Shown here in pieces: positions 60,097-64,000 of a stretch of 64,000 nt of DNA. The translations under genes and the position numbers were made by a program. The stretch is from Parerythrobacter jejuensis (lineage in GTDB: Bacteria > Pseudomonadota > Alphaproteobacteria > Sphingomonadales > Sphingomonadaceae). Positions within the stretch are counted from its first letter, which is position 1. Every line of letters begins with the position of its first letter. Where the stretch lies: assembly GCF_039536765.1 (NCBI RefSeq), contig NZ_BAAAZF010000001.1:1178001-1242000 (forward strand). Direction: 5' to 3'. The notes beneath the pieces are model-generated. The model did no database searches. It was not told the DNA's origin and saw only the letters and a program-made list of their open reading frames with translations.

Positions 60097-61236
60097 TCAG
60101 TAACCGCTGAGCTCGGCCACGCGATTGGCGTGGAAATAGGCGTCGCCCAGGAATTCCTGCAGCGCACGATCGCGCTTCATATACAGGCCGATATCATATT
60201 CGTCTGTCATCCCGATGCCGCCATGCATCTGCACGCCCTCGCGCACTGCCAGACCGGCAGTCTTGGCAACTTTCGCTTTGGCGACCGACGCCATCAGGCT
60301 CGCTTTATCGCTGTCTCCATCAAGCAGTTGCTGCGCCTTGATCACAGCAGCGCGCGCAATCTCGACTTCAGAATAGAGATGCGCAGCCCGATGCTGCAGA
60401 GCCTGGAATTCACCGATCAATGTACCGAACTGCTTGCGCTGCTTGAGGTAGTCGACCGTCAGGTCCATCGCACCGCGCGCTACTCCGACACCTTCGGCGG
60501 CACTCCCAACGCGGCCGGCATCGAGCATTGCGTCGAGGATTGCGCGGCCATTGTCGACCTCGCCGATCACTGCATCGCCGTCCAGTTCCACAGCATCGAA
60601 TGTGGTGTGCGTTGCCATCGAACTGTCGACCAGGCGGACAGCATCATGGCTCATATTCGTTGCGTCTTTGGGCACGGCAAACAACGTAATGCCGTTCTCG
60701 TCGCCATCCGATCCTGATGTTCGCGCCGCGACAACCAGCATGTCGGCACTGGCGCCCTGGATAACGAAATCCTTCTTACCTGAAAGCTTGAAACCGTTGC
60801 CCGATTTTTCAGCACGCGTAGCGATGCGCGATGGGTTGTGCTTGGCCCCTTCATCGACGGCGACAGCAAACACGCTGTCTCCTGCAACCAGCCCGGGCAG
60901 GTAGCGACCACGCATGTCGTCACTGCCGTGCTTGAGTGCAGTCGCGGCCAATACGGACGAGGTGAGGAAAGGTGATGGTGTGAGGTTTCGGCCTACTTCT
61001 TCCAGCACAATCCCGGCCTCGACATGGCCCATGCCAAGCCCGCCATTATCCTCGTCTACAAGGATGCCAGTGAAGCCCATCTCGCCAAATTGCTTCCACA
61101 AGTCGTGGCCGAAGCCGTCTTTGCAATCGCGATCGCGCCAATGGCGCAATTGTCTTGCGATGGCTCCCTCTTCGCCCATGAACTGGCCGGCGCTTTCGGC
61201 CAGCATCGCCTGATCGTCATTGTGATAAAGTGGCAT
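60097..61236 (-). CDS. acyl-CoA dehydrogenase, beta-type partner
   Basis: A 379-residue acyl-CoA dehydrogenase fold ending in VQMHGGIGMTDEYDIGLYMK without the GGxxE-type C-terminal segment, like the protein at 14590-15726. Start MPLYHNDDQ at 61236 follows GGGACAGGAC. It pairs with the alpha-type protein upstream; the 110-nt gap between them contains two palindromic elements. Expected to act on a bulky acyl-CoA as a heteromer. Confidence 0.9.
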   Translation of the reverse strand: MPLYHNDDQAMLAESAGQFMGEEGAIARQLRHWRDRDCKDGFGHDLWKQFGEMGFTGILVDEDNGGLGMGHVEAGIVLEEVGRNLTPSPFLTSSVLAATALKHGSDDMRGRYLPGLVAGDSVFAVAVDEGAKHNPSRIATRAEKSGNGFKLSGKKDFVIQGASADMLVVAARTSGSDGDENGITLFAVPKDATNMSHDAVRLVDSSMATHTTFDAVELDGDAVIGEVDNGRAILDAMLDAGRVGSAAEGVGVARGAMDLTVDYLKQRKQFGTLIGEFQALQHRAAHLYSEVEIARAAVIKAQQLLDGDSDKASLMASVAKAKVAKTAGLAVREGVQMHGGIGMTDEYDIGLYMKRDRALQEFLGDAYFHANRVAELSGY

Positions 61237-61255
61237 AAGTCCTGTCCCTATTCCG

Positions 61256-61334
61256 TCACCCCGACGCAAAGCCGGGAGATGGTCGCTCTCGGCCCGACCT
61301 GGCCTTGCAACACCCCGGCCCTAGACCGGGAGTG
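61256..61334. repeat. two palindromic intergenic (REP-like) elements
   Basis: CACCCCGACGCAAAGCCGGG at 61257-61276 and a second copy, CACCCCGG (61311-61318) with CCGGGAGTG (61326-61334), are short GC-rich palindromes in the same orientation, between two acyl-CoA dehydrogenase genes. They resemble REP-type repeats of alphaproteobacteria and might affect mRNA stability. Confidence 0.45.
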
Positions 61335-61346
61335 GCATGTTGATGG

Positions 61347-62525
61347 TTAGCCGCCGGGTAGCTCGAGAATGCGCTTGGAAATCACGTTCAGCATGACTTC
61401 GCTAGTGCCGCCTTCGATCGAATTCGCTTTGGTCCGCAGCCAGTTGCGCGAAGGTTTGCCGCCTTCGGTTTCTTCGCTGTCCCATTCCAACGCGGTCGAA
61501 CCGCCGGCGCTCATGATCAATTCGTGGCGGCGCTTGTTGAGCTCGGTACCGGCATATTTCATCATGTTCGGTTGCGCCGGATGCGCCTTGCCGACCTTGA
61601 TCTCGTCGAGGAATTTCTCACCCATCGCGGCATAAGCCAGCGCATCGACATCGAACATGGCCAGTTCGGCACGCAGCAAAGGATCCATATCTACCGAGTT
61701 ACGGCTGAGTGCGCCGCCAATCGTGCCGGTATTGCCGCCATCGGCACCCGAAATCATCTCTCGCTCGTGACCCAAGAGATATTTGGCGACGTCCCAACCG
61801 CGATTGATTTCGCCAACTTGCGCAGGAACATCTTCACCGTAGCTCTTCGGGACTTTGACATCATCGAAAAAGGTCTCGCAGAACGGGCTGTTGCCGCTGA
61901 TCAGCAGGATAGGTTTCGTCGAGGCTCCTGCGGTTGCCATATCAAACAGCATGAATGTGATACCGCGATACTTGTCATTCTTGTCAGTGCGGACGAGACA
62001 GAAAATCCAGTCCGCCTTGTCAGCGTAAGAGGTCCATACCTTTTGGCCATTAACGACCCAGTGATCACCCTTGTCTTCACCATAGGTTTGAAGTGAAACG
62101 AGATCCGAACCGCTGCCAGGTTCCGAATAGCCCTGGCACCAGCGGATTTCGCCACGGGCGATTTCATTGAGGAAACGCTGCTTCTGGCCTTCGGTGCCGA
62201 AATGCAGAAGCGCCGGGCCCAGCATCCAGATACCAAAGCTGGAGAGCGGCGGGCGTGCGTTGATCGACGCCATTACCTCACGCAGGACCTTGGCCTCCGC
62301 CGGAGACAGGCCGGCGCCGCCATATTCTTTCGGCCAGGCAGGAACGGTGTAGCCTTTGTCGCGGCAAGCTTCGAACCAGGCCTTCTGTGCGTCGCTCTTG
62401 AAGGTTGCGTTGCGGCCACCCCAATAGACATCCCCGTCATCGCGTACCGGTTCGCGCATCTCGGCCGGGCAATTCGCCTCAAGCCACGCTCTTGTTTCGC
62501 TGCGGAAGGTTTCCAGATCAGACAT
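61347..62525 (-). CDS. acyl-CoA dehydrogenase, alpha-type partner
   Basis: A 392-residue acyl-CoA dehydrogenase with WCQGYSEPGSGSDLVSLQTY and the C-terminal SIEGGTSEVMLNVISKRILE, the canonical FAD-contact segment. It is the upstream gene of the second dehydrogenase pair. The start at ATG 62525 matches the family (DLETFRSETRAWLEANCP). It is divergent from the SDR gene at 62717, sharing a 191-nt promoter region. Confidence 0.93.
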   Translation of the reverse strand: MSDLETFRSETRAWLEANCPAEMREPVRDDGDVYWGGRNATFKSDAQKAWFEACRDKGYTVPAWPKEYGGAGLSPAEAKVLREVMASINARPPLSSFGIWMLGPALLHFGTEGQKQRFLNEIARGEIRWCQGYSEPGSGSDLVSLQTYGEDKGDHWVVNGQKVWTSYADKADWIFCLVRTDKNDKYRGITFMLFDMATAGASTKPILLISGNSPFCETFFDDVKVPKSYGEDVPAQVGEINRGWDVAKYLLGHEREMISGADGGNTGTIGGALSRNSVDMDPLLRAELAMFDVDALAYAAMGEKFLDEIKVGKAHPAQPNMMKYAGTELNKRRHELIMSAGGSTALEWDSEETEGGKPSRNWLRTKANSIEGGTSEVMLNVISKRILELPGG

Positions 62526-62716
62526 GGCGTCAAGTTCCTCTCATGACTTTGTCAGCGGCTCTGGGCCGCTTGGATTGACGTTCACGTTAAGGGGATTCGC
62601 GCCAATCCTGCAAGGCGCACTTTTGGCGGTGGCCTTTCCGTAGCGTCCGCGAGAGTTCCGTTGACGCAGTCCTTCGTGCGCCTAAGCTAGTTTCAAAATG
62701 AAATGGGAGAGAGAGA

Positions 62717-63571
62717 ATGCGATTCTCCGGCAAAACAGTTGTCATTACCGGTGCAGCTTCGGGAATAGGGCTTGAGAGTGCCAGACTGTTCGCCCGAGAG
62801 GGTGCGACGGTGTATGCCTCCGATATCAACGACGCAGCAGGGGCAGAGCTGGAGGCGTCCTCGGAAGGTGTAATCCGGTATCAGCATTGCGACGTTTCGA
62901 GCACAGACGATATCAAGGCGCTTATGGATCGGGCGGGGTCCGAAACCGGCGGGATAGACGTCGTATTCAACAATGCCGGTGCTGGTGGAGCACGTGAAAA
63001 GATCCACGAAATCGAGCCTGCCGATTGGGATCGCACGATGGATCTGTTGCTCCGCGCTGTCGCATTCGGGATCCGCTATGCGGTACCTCATATGAAGGGG
63101 CGCCCCGGCGCATCATTCGTCAATGTGTCCAGCGTTGCTGCTGTGGGTCCGGGATATTCGCCGACCGCTTATGCTGTCGCCAAGGCAGGCGTCTTGCACT
63201 TGACCAAGATGGCTGCCGCAGACCTGGCCCAATTCGGCATTCGCGTAAACGCGATCCAGCCCGGCTTCATCAACACCAATATCTTCACGTCATCGCTGGA
63301 GATTCCGGAAGAGCAAAAGGCAATGGCCAAGGGCGTCATCGCCCAGATGAGCTCCAACGCGCAGCCGGTCAAACGTGGCGGGCAACCAGCAGATATCGCA
63401 GAAGCCTGCGCCTATCTGGCCAGCGAGGCAGCTGGCTTCGTGACTGGCACCAGCCTGATTGTCGATGGCGGCATAACGATCGGCCCCCGCGAAAGCTGGG
63501 ACGAGGACTCGCCACGTATGTTCGATGCCCTTGAAAAAATGGAAGAAGCGGCAAAGCAGGCCGATAGCTAG
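62717..63571 (+). CDS. SDR family oxidoreductase
   Basis: A 284-residue classical SDR: VVITGAASGIGLESARLFA, VVFNNAGAGG, Ser in VNVSSVAAVG and YAVAKAGVL (YxxxK). The tail FDALEKMEEAAKQ is longer than usual. ATG at 62717 follows GGGAGAGAG. The next gene begins at the very next base after its stop, so they are cotranscribed. Confidence 0.9.
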   Translation: MRFSGKTVVITGAASGIGLESARLFAREGATVYASDINDAAGAELEASSEGVIRYQHCDVSSTDDIKALMDRAGSETGGIDVVFNNAGAGGAREKIHEIEPADWDRTMDLLLRAVAFGIRYAVPHMKGRPGASFVNVSSVAAVGPGYSPTAYAVAKAGVLHLTKMAAADLAQFGIRVNAIQPGFINTNIFTSSLEIPEEQKAMAKGVIAQMSSNAQPVKRGGQPADIAEACAYLASEAAGFVTGTSLIVDGGITIGPRESWDEDSPRMFDALEKMEEAAKQADS

Positions 63572-64000
63572 ATGGGCTTCGTCCAGGGGAAGATTCCCCA
63601 GAAGCTGAAGTTCATTCACGGATCGGGTGCGATTGCATTCGGGGTGAAGGATCTGGGGTTCAGCTTCTTCTTGCTACCCTATTACAATCTGGTGTTGGGT
63701 GTAGAGGCGTGGCTGGTCGGGGCGGCCCTTGCAACTGCACTGATTGTCGATGCCTTCATCGATCCCCTGATCGGGCATCTGTCCGACCGGACTTACACCA
63801 GATGGGGTCGCCGCCTGCCGTGGCTCTACATCGCGCCAATCCCGCTGGCCTTCATGTGGACCATGCTATGGTCGCCGCCCTTCGTTGGCGTGCCGAGTTT
63901 TTGGGAGATCGTTGCACTGGCTGTGGGCGTCCGGTTGCTGCTGTCCGCTTGCGAAGTCCCATCGGTCAGCCTCGTGCCAGAAATCACGGATGACTATGAC
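63572..64000 (+). CDS. MFS/GPH family transporter, N-terminal part
   Basis: The first 143 residues of a membrane transporter cut by the window end. FGVKDLGFSFFLLPYYNLVL and ALIVDAFIDPLIGHLSDR followed by TRWGRRLPWLYIAPIPLAFM are hallmarks of the glycoside-pentoside-hexuronide (MFS_2) group, with the conserved cytoplasmic loop between helices 2 and 3. In this context it may import the substrate of the catabolic genes. It starts directly after the SDR stop. Confidence 0.87.
   Translation, partial: MGFVQGKIPQKLKFIHGSGAIAFGVKDLGFSFFLLPYYNLVLGVEAWLVGAALATALIVDAFIDPLIGHLSDRTYTRWGRRLPWLYIAPIPLAFMWTMLWSPPFVGVPSFWEIVALAVGVRLLLSACEVPSVSLVPEITDDYD

Noticed and set aside
1-64000. CRISPR arrays, insertion sequences, prophage genes or rRNA
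   Set aside because: No regularly spaced repeats, transposases, phage structural genes or rRNA signatures were seen anywhere in the window.

Overview
The window reads as chromosomal DNA of a high-G+C alphaproteobacterium, most likely a sphingomonad close to the Erythrobacteraceae. This is inferred from gene content: SspB of the alpha type, a single long Rsh protein, ybgC-tolQRAB-pal, a tiny PEP-CTERM protein, GTG and TTG starts, and a large acyl-CoA catabolic gene set. There is no rRNA, CRISPR array, insertion sequence or integrase. One tRNA gene, tRNA-Ser(GGA), is present.

Layout. (1) About 1-18.7 kb is a catabolic region: three SnoaL-like proteins, two crotonase-fold proteins, an acyl-CoA ligase, a hotdog thioesterase, an MBL-fold hydrolase, NAD(P)-dependent oxidoreductases and a Rieske oxygenase. 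It also holds a complete periplasmic molybdenum hydroxylase unit (2Fe-2S subunit, Mo subunit with Tat signal, cytochrome c, XdhC, MocA-like protein), a two-gene acyl-CoA dehydrogenase pair and a LuxE-like adenylating enzyme. Similar genes return at 59.3-64 kb: a second acyl-CoA dehydrogenase pair, two SDR enzymes and the start of an MFS/GPH transporter. Together they suggest beta-oxidation-like breakdown of a large, probably cyclic or branched, hydrophobic acid; the substrate cannot be read from sequence. (2) About 18.7-29.3 kb is one giant YD-repeat protein (3392 aa) with a LysM domain, a glycine/alanine-rich hydrophobic segment and a variable-looking C-terminal end. A small low-G+C gene overlaps its 3' end and is a candidate immunity gene. 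(3) About 29.5-45.5 kb is mostly housekeeping: tRNA-Ser, a zincin, cyclophilin, rsh, a patatin lipoprotein, hemF, pdeM, infC with an AUA start, a DASS transporter, a PLP enzyme behind a structured leader, purT and others. (4) About 45.6-54.3 kb is a long leftward run: hisB, a 41-codon gene, hisH, hisA, hisF, a 55-aa PEP-CTERM protein, hisE, a HIT protein, then ybgC-tolQ-tolR-tolA-tolB-pal ending at a clear terminator. (5) About 54.3-58.7 kb holds sspB, gmk, a fatty-acid desaturase, a low-G+C pair (71-aa protein plus SET-domain protein) and three overlapping tiny genes.

Most interesting items: the YD-repeat/LysM toxin-like locus with its overlapping GTG-start partner; a Rieske oxygenase-like protein with reversed domain order next to hemF; the SET-domain pair; the triple micro-operon at 58.2-58.7 kb; the coupled small gene between hisB and hisH; the candidate Shine-Dalgarno-sequestering leader at 40.5 kb; and the AUA start of infC. 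All functional assignments come from reading motifs; no database search was possible.
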